The notes beneath the pieces were generated by a model. It saw only the letters and a list, made by a program, of their open reading frames with translations. It was not told the DNA's origin and did not search any database. From IMG/VR virus record IMGVR_UViG_3300035701_000074, positions 1-44,764 of that record: a stretch of DNA of 44,764 nt, one strand, 5' to 3'. This DNA comes from a virus. The stretch's first letter is position 1, and each line of letters opens with the position of its first letter. The position numbers and the translations under genes are program-made. This document shows positions 1 to 7,688 of the stretch, piece by piece.

Positions 1-233
1 TTTTAAACGCTGCTAAAGATAATTTAATTGCCAAGAAGGCTGAAGCAGGAGTAATGCCAGCGGATATAGCTAGATACTATATCCCCTATGATGAAGTGCT
101 GGCGATATTTACTGAAACCGCTTCTGTCCTAACTGAACTAAATGGTAGATTACTCACCGCAGAAGCAAGTATAGTTACTTTGCAAGCAGAAATGGCTAAT
201 AGAATGTTATGCACAAAATATAAAACTGATTGA
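1..233 (+). CDS. small coiled-coil-like late protein (5' end missing here)
   Basis: This is the truncated left-edge copy of the gene that is complete at 44446-44691; only the first four or five codons are missing. The protein is 81 residues when complete. It is helical, and its C-terminal half has spaced leucine, isoleucine and valine residues (VLTELNGRLLTAEASIVTLQ) that suggest a short coiled coil. It stops at 231-233, with a ribosome site (AAGGAG) for the next gene directly after. Its place between head genes and the repeated small structural modules suggests a virion or assembly role, but the family is not recognised. Confidence 0.8.
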   Translation, partial: LNAAKDNLIAKKAEAGVMPADIARYYIPYDEVLAIFTETASVLTELNGRLLTAEASIVTLQAEMANRMLCTKYKTD

Positions 234-306
234 AGGAGTGAGATAAAATGATTAATTTATATAAAACTATAACAGCAGATACACAAGTATCTACTACCGA
301 ATGCTA
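1..306. repeat. left copy of terminal redundancy
   Basis: These 306 bases recur at the right edge (44459-44764) with only two differences, at 98 (G here, A at 44556) and 179 (T here, C at 44637). Both fall in third codon positions of the same small gene and are silent (Val GTG/GTA, Thr ACT/ACC). The repeat shows that the contig closes on itself with a unit of about 44,458 bp. It could be a sequencing overlap of a circular or circularly permuted genome from a mixed population, or a real direct terminal repeat. Confidence 0.95.
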
Positions 307-523
307 TCTTGATGGCGTTGAATTAGCCCATACTTCCAATACAGATTTGAAAGTTTATGATGAATCGGTGGGTGCTGGTGCGGCTGGTAAACTTGTTAGT
401 ACCACTTCAGTTACTGCTTATCAAAGACAAAATTGTATTATGTTCCCTGCAGGAGGTATAAAGATGAGTGGTATTTACGCAGACTGGACTGCTGGTACAG
501 GAACAGTTTACTATCATTATTAG
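248..523 (+). CDS. small structural module protein, copy 1
   Basis: A 91-residue protein of unknown function and the first of a tandem family. The pattern shared with the next genes is LYKTITA near the N-terminus, then ECYLDG, then VYDE, then a IMFP segment, then GIY and a YYHY end. Short alternating polar and hydrophobic stretches suggest an all-beta fold. It starts at ATG after AAGGAGTGAGATAAA. It lies downstream of the capsid genes and upstream of the adaptor gene, so a capsid decoration or minor tail role is likely, but this is inferred from position and repetition only. Confidence 0.85.
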   Translation: MINLYKTITADTQVSTTECYLDGVELAHTSNTDLKVYDESVGAGAAGKLVSTTSVTAYQRQNCIMFPAGGIKMSGIYADWTAGTGTVYYHY

Positions 524-539
524 GAAGGAGTGAAATCAA

Positions 540-809
540 ATGTTATATAAAACTATTACGGCAAGTACGCAAGTGACTACTACTGAATGTTATTTAGACG
601 GTATTGAGTTCACTCATACTGATAATGCAGAATTAAAGATTTATGATGAAGCAGTCGGAGCAGGTTCTGCCACTAAACTGGTATGTACTGTTTATGCTAC
701 TGGTTATCAAAGAGAAGCGAATATAATGTTCCCCAGACCTGGAATAAAATTAAGTGGGTTATATGTGGTCTGGACTGTCGGTACGGGAACAATATATTAT
801 CACTATTAG
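540..809 (+). CDS. small structural module protein, copy 2
   Basis: An 89-residue close paralogue of the upstream gene: LYKTITA, ECYLDG, IYDEAVGAG, KLVC, IMFP and GTGTIYYHY occur in the same order and spacing. Most substitutions are conservative, which indicates a recent tandem duplication followed by selection on the protein. The ribosome site AAGGAG precedes the ATG at 540. Like its neighbours it carries no signal peptide or membrane segment. The function is not known; a small beta-rich virion protein is the best guess. Confidence 0.85.
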   Translation: MLYKTITASTQVTTTECYLDGIEFTHTDNAELKIYDEAVGAGSATKLVCTVYATGYQREANIMFPRPGIKLSGLYVVWTVGTGTIYYHY

Positions 810-824
810 AGGGAGGTAAAACAA

Positions 825-1400
825 ATGTCTAACCAAATATTATACAAAAGTATAACCGCAGCAACTCAAGTGGCGACATCAGAATGTTATTTAGATGGCG
901 TAGTGTTAAGTCTAGAAAATGAATTTATGGTTTATGATGAAGCCGATAGTTCGAGAAGTGCTGCAAAACTTGTTTGTCTTATGCACGCTTCCTCTTATTA
1001 CCGTTTTGAAAGTATAATGTTTCCTTCACCTGGAGTAAAAATGAGTAGTGGTATTTATGCTTACTGGAATGAAAAAGGTGCGAACTTTATATATTATCAT
1101 TACGGGAAGAGTGATAAAGCGGCAAGAGATATTCTGTACAGTTCAATATTAAGTGCTACAGATAAGTTAGTAAGCAGTGCACCTTGTTATTTAGTCGGTG
1201 CAGAAATCAGTAGTGGTACTATGGCAATTTACGACGAACCTGATGCAACTCATAGTGCAGGAAGTCTGGTTACTACCTTAAAGATGGGTAGTTATAAATC
1301 TTATAATAGGATAATGTTTACTAATCCTATCAAATGCAACAATGGTATCTATGTGGATAACCAAAGTGCCATAGGAACGATTTACTATAGTGTAGAATAA
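825..1400 (+). CDS. two-module structural protein, copies 3 and 4 fused
   Basis: A 191-residue protein made of two modules of the same family as the two genes upstream. Residues 1-93 repeat the pattern ILYKSITA, ECYLDG, VYDE, IMFP, GIY and YYHY. A short linker (GKSDKAARD) follows, then a more diverged second module from about residue 102 with ILYSSI, CYLVG, IYDEPDATHSAG, IMFTNP, GIYV and GTIYYS. The fusion suggests that the modules assemble side by side, as dimers or higher rings. A strong terminator follows directly, so the gene closes this sub-block. Function is unknown. Confidence 0.85.
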   Translation: MSNQILYKSITAATQVATSECYLDGVVLSLENEFMVYDEADSSRSAAKLVCLMHASSYYRFESIMFPSPGVKMSSGIYAYWNEKGANFIYYHYGKSDKAARDILYSSILSATDKLVSSAPCYLVGAEISSGTMAIYDEPDATHSAGSLVTTLKMGSYKSYNRIMFTNPIKCNNGIYVDNQSAIGTIYYSVE

Positions 1401-1403
1401 ACA

Positions 1404-1432
1404 AAGGGGGTGAAATTCCCCCTTAATTTTTT
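1404..1432 (+). terminator. rho-independent terminator after the module genes
   Basis: A perfect 7 bp stem, AAGGGGG (1404-1410) with CCCCCTT (1418-1424), has a 7-base loop and is followed by AATTTTTT. It begins four bases after the stop of the two-module gene. No separate promoter is obvious before the next gene, so it may act as a partial terminator that lowers expression of adaptor and tail genes relative to head genes. Confidence 0.85.
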
Positions 1433-1445
1433 AAAGGAGATATAA

Positions 1446-2387
1446 ATGACTCTTAATCAAACTACGCTAATATCTGAAGTTGCTAGTCAAATGGTTCGTG
1501 ATGATTTAGCCGCAAGAATAGCAATTTGGCTCAACTGGGGGCTCACACGAATAGATAGATTTGCTGATTTAAAAGGTCTTGGTAAGCATGTAAAGGCCGC
1601 TTGTGTCGTGGGTCAAACTGAATATGCGTTTCCCACAGATTTAAAATATGTGCGAACATTTAGACTAATTGACCACACTATAACTACGTTTGCTACAACT
1701 GATGTTAATTTAACTACTAATGTAATTACAGTAGACGAAGATATAGCAACAGGAACAAAATTAATATTCTTAAATTCTGACCCTCCTGCAACTCTTGTTA
1801 CTGGCACTACATATTATGCTATTAATGTGTCATCTACTTCTATTAAGGTCGCAACAACTAGTGCTCTTGCAACTGCTGGTACTGCAATAGATTTAACAGA
1901 TGAAGGTAGTGGCACACATGTTATGGAGATATTTGATGGAGAAAGTAGTAATATACTTACATATATGCCTGAGAAGGAATTTGACATATATGCGCCAGAT
2001 GCATCACTATTATCTTCAGGTAAAGCAGATCATTATATAGATAAAGGTGATATATTTGAGTTAACAAGCCCTCCAGATTCTAGACTTACTATGGACATAA
2101 GATATGTAAAGTGGCAGGATGAATTAGGTACTGGTGAAACACCTGAAGTATCTCATATAGATGACTTAATAGTTGCAGCAACTGTTGTAGAAGGCTGGCA
2201 TGCTCTTGGTGAACTAAAATTGAGAGATGCCGCACATGAATACTTTTTAAGTCTTTTAGCATCACATAGGGCTGTAGATAAACTAAGACCTGATTATGCA
2301 CCAGTAGGAAAAGGATATAGTTCTCAAGGTGCCAGGAACTGGAATATGCAAGCAGAGTCTTATAAGTATCCATTTATAAAGAGGTAA
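1446..2387 (+). CDS. head-tail adaptor-like protein (P22 gp4-like) with an inserted beta domain
   Basis: 313 residues. The N-terminal 80 residues are helical and contain the arrangement typical of podovirus adaptor proteins that join portal and tail: a helix with ARIAIWLNWGLTRID, then a strand region with TEYAFPTDLKYVR. The C-terminal part returns to long helices (AATVVEGWHALGELKL, AHEYFLSLLASHR). Residues about 80-160 look inserted: a threonine- and valine-rich segment ending in DLTDEGSGTHV, resembling the beta segments found in many fibre-type phage proteins. The start is the ATG after AAAGGAGATATAA. The adaptor call rests on size, fold pattern and position; the insert is unusual. Confidence 0.6.
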   Translation: MTLNQTTLISEVASQMVRDDLAARIAIWLNWGLTRIDRFADLKGLGKHVKAACVVGQTEYAFPTDLKYVRTFRLIDHTITTFATTDVNLTTNVITVDEDIATGTKLIFLNSDPPATLVTGTTYYAINVSSTSIKVATTSALATAGTAIDLTDEGSGTHVMEIFDGESSNILTYMPEKEFDIYAPDASLLSSGKADHYIDKGDIFELTSPPDSRLTMDIRYVKWQDELGTGETPEVSHIDDLIVAATVVEGWHALGELKLRDAAHEYFLSLLASHRAVDKLRPDYAPVGKGYSSQGARNWNMQAESYKYPFIKR

Positions 2388-2390
2388 AAA

Positions 2391-2675
2391 ATGAGTTATT
2401 ATACAGTCGGTAGCCCGACTACTACGTATCATACAAAGACTACTCCTGCTATGAGTGCTTATGCTGTTAGTAGCCCTACTACTACGTATTATACAGCAAT
2501 TATTCTTGCCATAAAAACGTGGAAGGAACTGGCTGACCAAGACGCAAAGACATGGGCAAAATTAAAGGAGTTAGGATTAACTACGTGGAAGAGGTTAAGT
2601 GCTATGAGGGGGCTTGCCACGTTTTATCATGCTACTCCAGATATAACTACAACTTATTATGAGGTGAGTGTATGA
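2391..2675 (+). CDS. small repeat-containing virion-region protein
   Basis: 94 residues, unrecognised. It contains internal repeats: SPTTTYHT and SPTTTYYT in the first third, with near-identical DNA under both, then a helical section with three variants of KTWKEL, KTWAKL and TTWKRL, and a last TTTYYE near the end. This looks like a beta-tip plus short helix arrangement built by local duplication. It starts three bases after the adaptor stop, and its stop overlaps the next start as ATGA (2672-2675), so it is translated with the fibre-like gene downstream. A tail accessory or fibre-attachment role is possible. Confidence 0.7.
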   Translation: MSYYTVGSPTTTYHTKTTPAMSAYAVSSPTTTYYTAIILAIKTWKELADQDAKTWAKLKELGLTTWKRLSAMRGLATFYHATPDITTTYYEVSV

Positions 2676-5395
2676 AAAGAAATGTCTTTATAACTATTAT
2701 ATCTGTTTTAATATTAGTATGCATTTTTGCATACGCAAGAACAACCACAACTGACTTAGGGTTAATAAAGCCTGTCTGGACTGAGAATGTAGACATATTA
2801 TATGATATAAATGCTAATTCAGATGTCATAGAAGCTTTTGCTAATGACCCTCTTGAGTTTGATACTGGTGAAAGATTAGAAGACAGAGTAGGTGCTATGT
2901 GGACAGGTAATACTGAAACATTTATCACTCTTACCTATCAAGATGGTGATAACACCATTGATGCTGTTGTGCCTGTCCTTGATGAAGATAATATGGCCTC
3001 TGATAGTGCTACATACCTTGCTACACAGCAAAGTATAAAAGCATATGTAGACACTCTACATGCTCTACAGTACCTTAAAACTCAGATAGATACCTTACCT
3101 GAATGCGAAACTATCTGGGGATTAGACGTTACCACTTCTACCGAACTGGCTACGGCTTTAACCAGTTATTACTTAAAGACCGCTATAGATACTGAAACAG
3201 AGATGGAAACTATCTGGGGTGTAGGACTGGCTCATTCAGGGGCAAATAGCGATATTACTTCAATGACTGGATTTACTACTGCTCTTGGTGCTGCCTACGG
3301 CGGAACGGGAGTAATTAATAATGCAGGAGAGACCATCACTATGGTTGGAGATGACCCCATTACTTTTACTACCTCTGACACAACTTCAGTCACTTTACCG
3401 ACAACTGGAACATTAGCGACAACTGCACAAGTGATAGGTTTACAAGGAGTATCTGCTATTGGAGCAGTGACCTTTGTTGATGCTACGCATATTTTAAGTG
3501 TTGCTACAATAACTTATTGGTTTGGTGGGGTTTCTTATACTACAGCGAGTCCAGTAACTTGTGATATAGATAGTTATGAAACATTAACGGCAAATACTTT
3601 ATATTACTTCTATTTTGATGATTCTACAGGAACTTTAAAATGTTCTGATACTGCTTGGAATTTTTATACTCAGGTTTCCGTTGCTACTATATTTTGGAAT
3701 GGAACGAATGGTGCAATTCAAAAAGAATGGCATAATTCTACAAGGAATATTGCTTGGCACGAATGGAGTCATAACACAGTAGGTACTCGTTATGAGGCAG
3801 GACTTTCTCTTACCGCTCCGACAACTATTGCAGATGCTACTCTTACTATCGAAAGTGGGAGTGTTCAAGATGAGGATTTACTATTAACTATTGGACAACA
3901 AACTACTTGTAGAATTGTATATAAAGCTTCTGCGAGTATTTATACTTGGGTAAATAGTTCTCTTCCTTATGCTGGTGATTCTGCTGACCCCAAATGGCTT
4001 GATACTGATAATTATACTTTGACATCTGTGGGAGATACCGACTTTGTTTGCATGTGGGTCTATGCTACTGATGATACTGATAGACCTGTATATATAATTC
4101 CTACACACGCCTCTAACGCTCATAATACTATTAATTTGGCAAGAGCCGAAATAGCACCGGTTCTTTCTTCATTAAATCTAAATCCAGAAATGAAACTGAT
4201 ATATCGTTTCATTTATAAAGGTGATGGACAGTTTCAAGAATCTAATGATTATAGACTAACAAGTCCATTACCAAGTGGTGGTTCTGCTTCTACTAACGCA
4301 AGTGCAGTAGCATTTTCTCCTACTGGAAATATTATAGCAACTACGGTTCAAACTGCATTAGAAGAAGTAGATACTGAAAAAGCAAAGATAGGGGCAAACT
4401 CGGACATAACCTCAATGACTGGATTAACCACTGCTTTAGCTGCTAATTATGGTGGGACTGGTATTGCCAACAATGCTGCCGAAACCATAACTATAGGCGG
4501 CGCAGGGACTTATGCACTTACCTTAACCCTAACTAATACTACCAATGTTACACTGCCGACTTCTGGCACGGTATTAACCAATGCGGCTAATACTATTGAT
4601 AGCGACCAATATGTTGACGCAAGTATAGACCACGAACATTTAGCCCCTGATGCAATACATGGATGGGCCGCAACAGTTTCTACCGATAGTGATGAAATGA
4701 TAATTTGGGATTATACCGATAGTGCTTTAAAAAAAGTGAGTATGGCAGAAGTAAGAGGTGCTGGTGGTGGCGCTTCTCAATTATCCGACTTAACCGATGT
4801 AGGGGTTACTACTCCTACAAACAAGTATGTATTGGTGGCTGACGGCGATAGCTGGGAAAGCAGGTCTTTAGTAGAAGCTGACATATCGGATTTAGGCACA
4901 GCTGCTGCTTTGGTAGCTGACAAATTATCTGCCTTTGCCGCCACTACTTCCGCCGAACTGGCAGGAGTAATAAGCGATGAGACTGGGACAAACAAATTGG
5001 TATATAGCGATTCACCAAGTTTAGCAAGCCCTACAATCACTGGAGAATTGGGTGGAGAATTAGATGCAGGAGCACATAGTATAGGATTTACTCAACAAAT
5101 TGCAACAGGAGATGGCACGACAACCATTAACTGGACATTAGGCAATAAGTTTTACTTTACTTTCGGGGCGTTTAACGAGACTTTCACCTTCACTCATCCA
5201 ACTAACCCTTGCAATATAGTTTTAGTTATGAAACAGGATGCTACTGGTTCAAGGACAGCAACCTGGGACGCTGATGTATTTTTCCCCGGTGGGACTCATC
5301 CGACCTTAACGACTGGAGCGAATTTGATAGATATAATTTGCTTTTATTATGACGGAACTAACTTCTTTGGAATGGCTGGATTAGATTTTAAGTAA
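2672..5395 (+). CDS. fibre-like protein with a signal peptide-like N-terminus
   Basis: 907 residues. The first 22 residues are a classical signal peptide or membrane anchor: MKR, a hydrophobic run (VFITIISVLILVCIFAYA), then polar sequence. The rest is beta-rich and repetitive, typical of phage tail fibres. One segment is present twice at about residues 190-260 and 570-640: NSDITSMTG, TTAL, YGGTG, NNAGETIT or NNAAETIT, then VTLPTTGT or VTLPTSGT. The C-terminus resembles a receptor-binding tip (FTFTHPTNPCN, FFGMAGLDFK). A secretion-type leader on a fibre is odd because virion parts normally assemble in the cytoplasm; the start with ATGA coupling and GAGGTGAGTGT looks genuine. It could instead be displayed on the host surface. 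Confidence 0.7.
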   Translation: MKRNVFITIISVLILVCIFAYARTTTTDLGLIKPVWTENVDILYDINANSDVIEAFANDPLEFDTGERLEDRVGAMWTGNTETFITLTYQDGDNTIDAVVPVLDEDNMASDSATYLATQQSIKAYVDTLHALQYLKTQIDTLPECETIWGLDVTTSTELATALTSYYLKTAIDTETEMETIWGVGLAHSGANSDITSMTGFTTALGAAYGGTGVINNAGETITMVGDDPITFTTSDTTSVTLPTTGTLATTAQVIGLQGVSAIGAVTFVDATHILSVATITYWFGGVSYTTASPVTCDIDSYETLTANTLYYFYFDDSTGTLKCSDTAWNFYTQVSVATIFWNGTNGAIQKEWHNSTRNIAWHEWSHNTVGTRYEAGLSLTAPTTIADATLTIESGSVQDEDLLLTIGQQTTCRIVYKASASIYTWVNSSLPYAGDSADPKWLDTDNYTLTSVGDTDFVCMWVYATDDTDRPVYIIPTHASNAHNTINLARAEIAPVLSSLNLNPEMKLIYRFIYKGDGQFQESNDYRLTSPLPSGGSASTNASAVAFSPTGNIIATTVQTALEEVDTEKAKIGANSDITSMTGLTTALAANYGGTGIANNAAETITIGGAGTYALTLTLTNTTNVTLPTSGTVLTNAANTIDSDQYVDASIDHEHLAPDAIHGWAATVSTDSDEMIIWDYTDSALKKVSMAEVRGAGGGASQLSDLTDVGVTTPTNKYVLVADGDSWESRSLVEADISDLGTAAALVADKLSAFAATTSAELAGVISDETGTNKLVYSDSPSLASPTITGELGGELDAGAHSIGFTQQIATGDGTTTINWTLGNKFYFTFGAFNETFTFTHPTNPCNIVLVMKQDATGSRTATWDADVFFPGGTHPTLTTGANLIDIICFYYDGTNFFGMAGLDFK

Positions 5396-5404
5396 GGAGG
5401 ATTT

Positions 5405-5947
5405 ATGAAAAGAATATTATTAATTATTTTTCTTACTCTCCTAATATTCCAAATAATTGTTTTGGCTATTGCTATTGATATAGGTTATATAGATTCCGCT
5501 TATTCAAACAATAATACAGAAACGTATACGTGGATAAACCAAATAAACCCAGCCAACGCATCAGGAAAAATAACTCTTGTTTCAATTTATGTTTTAAATG
5601 GCTATGGAGATATAACCAGCGTAGAGGTTGCCACTTTTTATATAGTATCAGGAACTAATTTTACTACTCGTGATAGTCAGAATATAGGGACATTGACTCA
5701 GAATGGACAAAGAACAGCCACTGTGGATTTGGATGTTGAAGCAGGGGATTACATAGGAATAAAATTCTTAGGAGGAAGAATAGGAAATGATCCCACAACT
5801 GGTTATACGTGTTGGTATCGTTCTGATGATAATATACCTTGCACAAATGCAACTTTTACGGTAAGTGCGAATAATAGTGCGGCTGTTTATGGTACAGGGG
5901 CAACAATAGAAGGCGGGAATGCAATTATGTTTGGAATAAATTTTTAG
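5405..5947 (+). CDS. secreted or membrane-anchored beta-rich protein
   Basis: 180 residues. The N-terminus is signal peptide-like (MKRILLIIFLTLLIFQIIVLAIA), followed by about 155 residues with the strand-loop pattern of a jelly-roll or carbohydrate-binding domain (TYTWINQINPANASGKITLVSIY, AGDYIGIKFLGG, FTVSANNSAAVYGTG). It lies nine bases after the fibre-like gene, which has the same MKR-plus-hydrophobic start; the two may act together at the cell surface. The ribosome site is AAGGAGGATTT. No enzyme motif is visible and no family is recognised. Confidence 0.7.
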   Translation: MKRILLIIFLTLLIFQIIVLAIAIDIGYIDSAYSNNNTETYTWINQINPANASGKITLVSIYVLNGYGDITSVEVATFYIVSGTNFTTRDSQNIGTLTQNGQRTATVDLDVEAGDYIGIKFLGGRIGNDPTTGYTCWYRSDDNIPCTNATFTVSANNSAAVYGTGATIEGGNAIMFGINF

Positions 5948-6003
5948 AAGGAAATGAAATTATGCCTGAAAAAACTACGAAAGAAATGAAGGAGATGAGG
6001 TAA

Positions 6004-6195
6004 ATGAACTTCCTTTTAGCAATATTTGCGATAGTTTTAAGTTTTGGAATTACTATGCTTGGAATATTTTTTGGACAATGGATAATCTTTTGGATATTAA
6101 ATAAGTTTTGCAGTATCAACATACCTATAATTCATAGGATTATTATTTCTGTGGCTATAACTTATTTAGTATACTTTGTCTATTTTAGGAGATGA
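6004..6195 (+). CDS. small membrane protein with two hydrophobic segments
   Basis: 63 residues, almost wholly hydrophobic: one segment at about 2-33 (LLAIFAIVLSFGITMLGIFF) and another at about 45-60 (IIISVAITYLVYFVYF), ending in RR. It starts after GGAGATGAGGTAA. It opens a run of very small membrane proteins leading into the lysis genes, so a holin, antiholin or membrane-remodelling role is plausible. No family is recognised. Confidence 0.65.
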   Translation: MNFLLAIFAIVLSFGITMLGIFFGQWIIFWILNKFCSINIPIIHRIIISVAITYLVYFVYFRR

Positions 6196-6199
6196 TGAT

Positions 6200-6298
6200 A
6201 TGTTTAAAATACAATTCGGCTGGATACATATAATTTTTGTAGTTATCTGTCTAATTCTGGGGTTCTATTTGTTTGTATACTGGGTATTGAGTCTATGA
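6200..6298 (+). CDS. 32-residue single-pass membrane peptide
   Basis: A short reading frame of 32 codons, MFKIQFGWIHI, then a hydrophobic run (IFVVICLILGFYLFVYWVL) and stop. It begins four bases after the previous stop and has a GGAGATGAT ribosome site overlapping that stop. A single transmembrane helix in such a position fits the other micro-proteins of this lysis region. Too short for family assignment; the evidence is the ribosome site, spacing and membrane character. Confidence 0.5.
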   Translation: MFKIQFGWIHIIFVVICLILGFYLFVYWVLSL

Positions 6299-6322
6299 TA
6301 ATTATAGGGAGGAGATGATATA

Positions 6323-6592
6323 ATGGACTTTTTGCAATTTGGGCAACTGGCACTAGCTGCTATGGTTGCCTACATGGTACTAAAGTTTCTTTTTAAGATG
6401 GTAGAGAAGAAATTTGACGAACAGCAATTACAACAACAGACTCTTACGAAGGTTATAGAGACAGATGTAAACGTAGATAGTATAGCTAAAACCATTGATA
6501 AGGTATCTACAAGTCAGGAGAAGATTGTAGAGTCTCAATCTAGGCTTGTAGTTTTAATAGAGTCTGTAAATGGAAAGATTAATGGAAGATAG
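6323..6592 (+). CDS. membrane-anchored coiled-coil protein, holin- or spanin-like
   Basis: 89 residues with one N-terminal transmembrane helix (LALAAMVAYMVLKFLF, about 9-25), then a long charged helix rich in Q, E, K and regularly spaced I, V and L (residues 30-89), likely coiled coil. This layout resembles small phage holins of the BhlA type and some spanins. The start follows GGGAGGAGATGATATA. The gene overlaps the start of the M15 peptidase gene, which supports a lysis function. Confidence 0.6.
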   Translation: MDFLQFGQLALAAMVAYMVLKFLFKMVEKKFDEQQLQQQTLTKVIETDVNVDSIAKTIDKVSTSQEKIVESQSRLVVLIESVNGKINGR

Positions 6593-7031
6593 ATTTATAA
6601 CTAAAAATTTTAAGTATTCAGAGTTCATGTGCCCTTGTGGATGTGGTATAGATAGACCTGTTGATAGTCATTGCATATACTTGTTGCAAAGTCTTAGGGA
6701 CTATGTACATCAACCTATTTACGTAACTAAAGGCGGAGGTATACGATGCCCTGCGTATAACAAATCTATAGGCGGTTACTTTAATTCAGCCCATCTTTTT
6801 GGTAAAGGTGCAGACATTCGTATCCCCGATATGGATATAATTGAGCTCGGCAAGAAGGCTAAGGAAATGGAGTTTAACAGGATAGGTTTCTATCCTTACG
6901 ACAACTTCATACATGTAGATATAATGAGACCTACTCCAAGTAAGGCATGGGTAAGAAATAAGAATGGTCTTTATCGTTATTTTAGGAAACTGGAAGAGGC
7001 AATGCAATATGTGGCATTATTCATGGTTTAG
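6582..7031 (+). CDS. endolysin-like M15 family peptidase
   Basis: 149 residues from the ATG at 6582; an alternative ATG lies at 6570. The sequence follows the M15-type D,D-carboxypeptidase/L-alanyl-D-glutamate endopeptidase fold: GGGIRCPAYNKSIGG, then SAHLFGKGADI carrying the zinc ligands His71 and Asp78, and IHVDI with the third histidine ligand at about 111. An N-terminal CPCGCG motif is typical of this family in phages. It would cut cell wall peptide bridges during lysis. It overlaps the holin-like gene upstream and the next membrane gene downstream. The family call is strong; the exact bond cut is not known. Confidence 0.88.
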   Translation: MEDRFITKNFKYSEFMCPCGCGIDRPVDSHCIYLLQSLRDYVHQPIYVTKGGGIRCPAYNKSIGGYFNSAHLFGKGADIRIPDMDIIELGKKAKEMEFNRIGFYPYDNFIHVDIMRPTPSKAWVRNKNGLYRYFRKLEEAMQYVALFMV

Positions 7032-7257
7032 AATATTAATTCTAATCTTATGTTTAATACTCACATTTTTAGTTGGAGTCTCTATAAAATATGAAGATAA
7101 CACTTACAAACCACCAAAAGATTGGAAAGGGGATAAAAAGATAATGGAAACAGAGTTATTTAGAACTTTAATAGTTATAATGAAAACGGTATTATTTAAA
7201 ATTTTACTAAGTATAATAATTGCATTCATAATTTGTTGGGTGCTTATTAAAAAATAA
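7009..7257 (+). CDS. two-segment membrane protein of the lysis region
   Basis: 82 residues from the ATG at 7009, chosen because GGAAGAGG lies nine bases upstream; a frame-open ATG at 6964 lacks a good site. Hydrophobic segments lie at about 7-23 (ILILILCLILTFLVGV) and 55-79 (TVLFKILLSIIIAFIICWVLI), with a charged middle (KYEDNTYKPPKDWKGDKK). The beginning overlaps the M15 peptidase gene by 23 bases. The position suggests a holin or spanin-type partner. No family is recognised. Confidence 0.65.
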   Translation: MWHYSWFRILILILCLILTFLVGVSIKYEDNTYKPPKDWKGDKKIMETELFRTLIVIMKTVLFKILLSIIIAFIICWVLIKK

Positions 7258-7278
7258 AAAAGAAAGGAGATGACTATA

Positions 7279-7437
7279 TTGAATAATCAATATACAACAA
7301 TACCTTATATAAAAGATGATACAACTAGCGGGACTCCATATTTTAATAAATATATAATATATCTTGATAGTTCTTGTGTTTGGTATAAAATTATATTTAC
7401 TCCATATTTACCGTTTAGGATGGGAATAAATCTTTAG
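7279..7437 (+). CDS. 52-residue protein with TTG start
   Basis: A short frame, start TTG at 7279, preceded by AAAGGAGATGACTATA, the same ribosome site used repeatedly in this stretch. The product (MNNQYTTIPYIKDDTTSG, then a tyrosine- and isoleucine-rich part) is not clearly membrane-spanning and is not recognised. It is supported mainly by the ribosome site, the lack of any other frame, and the even spacing to its neighbours. Confidence 0.4.
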   Translation: MNNQYTTIPYIKDDTTSGTPYFNKYIIYLDSSCVWYKIIFTPYLPFRMGINL

Positions 7438-7456
7438 AGAAAGGAGATGAAATAAA

Positions 7457-7552
7457 GTGGAAGATGTTAATTGGAATATTCTACCGATTATAATTGTGGG
7501 GTTTGTTTTAGGAATAGGATATTTGATAGGTAAATATCTTGGAAAAAAATAA
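7457..7552 (+). CDS. 31-residue membrane peptide with GTG start
   Basis: GTG at 7457 follows AAAGGAGATGAAATAAA. The product is MEDVNWN, then a hydrophobic helix (ILPIIIVGFVLGIGYLIG) with small-residue GxxxG spacing, then KYLGKK. Such GxxxG helices pack against each other in membranes. It fits the series of micro-membrane proteins before the LLH holin gene. Confidence 0.5.
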   Translation: MEDVNWNILPIIIVGFVLGIGYLIGKYLGKK

Positions 7553-7572
7553 AGAGAGGAGATGAGATAAAT

Positions 7573-7650
7573 ATGGAGTGGCTAATGGATTTACTACAAT
7601 ATTGGTGGGTTGCAGTTTTAGCAGTTTTAGCTTATATAATATTCTTTTAG
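7573..7650 (+). CDS. 25-residue membrane peptide
   Basis: The ATG at 7573 follows GAGGAGATGAGATAAAT. The product is MEWLMDLLQYWW followed by VAVLAVLAYIIFF, one aromatic-rich hydrophobic helix. Very short, but it has the same ribosome site and spacing as the neighbouring small genes. Function unknown; a lysis regulator or membrane peptide is possible. Confidence 0.45.
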   Translation: MEWLMDLLQYWWVAVLAVLAYIIFF

Positions 7651-7688
7651 ATTATAAAAGAAAATAAAAGAGAAAGGAGATGATAAAA

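Noticed and set aside
5962-6003. 13-codon frame MPEKTTKEMKEMR
   Set aside because: It has a weak ribosome site but is too short to support; its bases mainly carry the ribosome site of the next gene.
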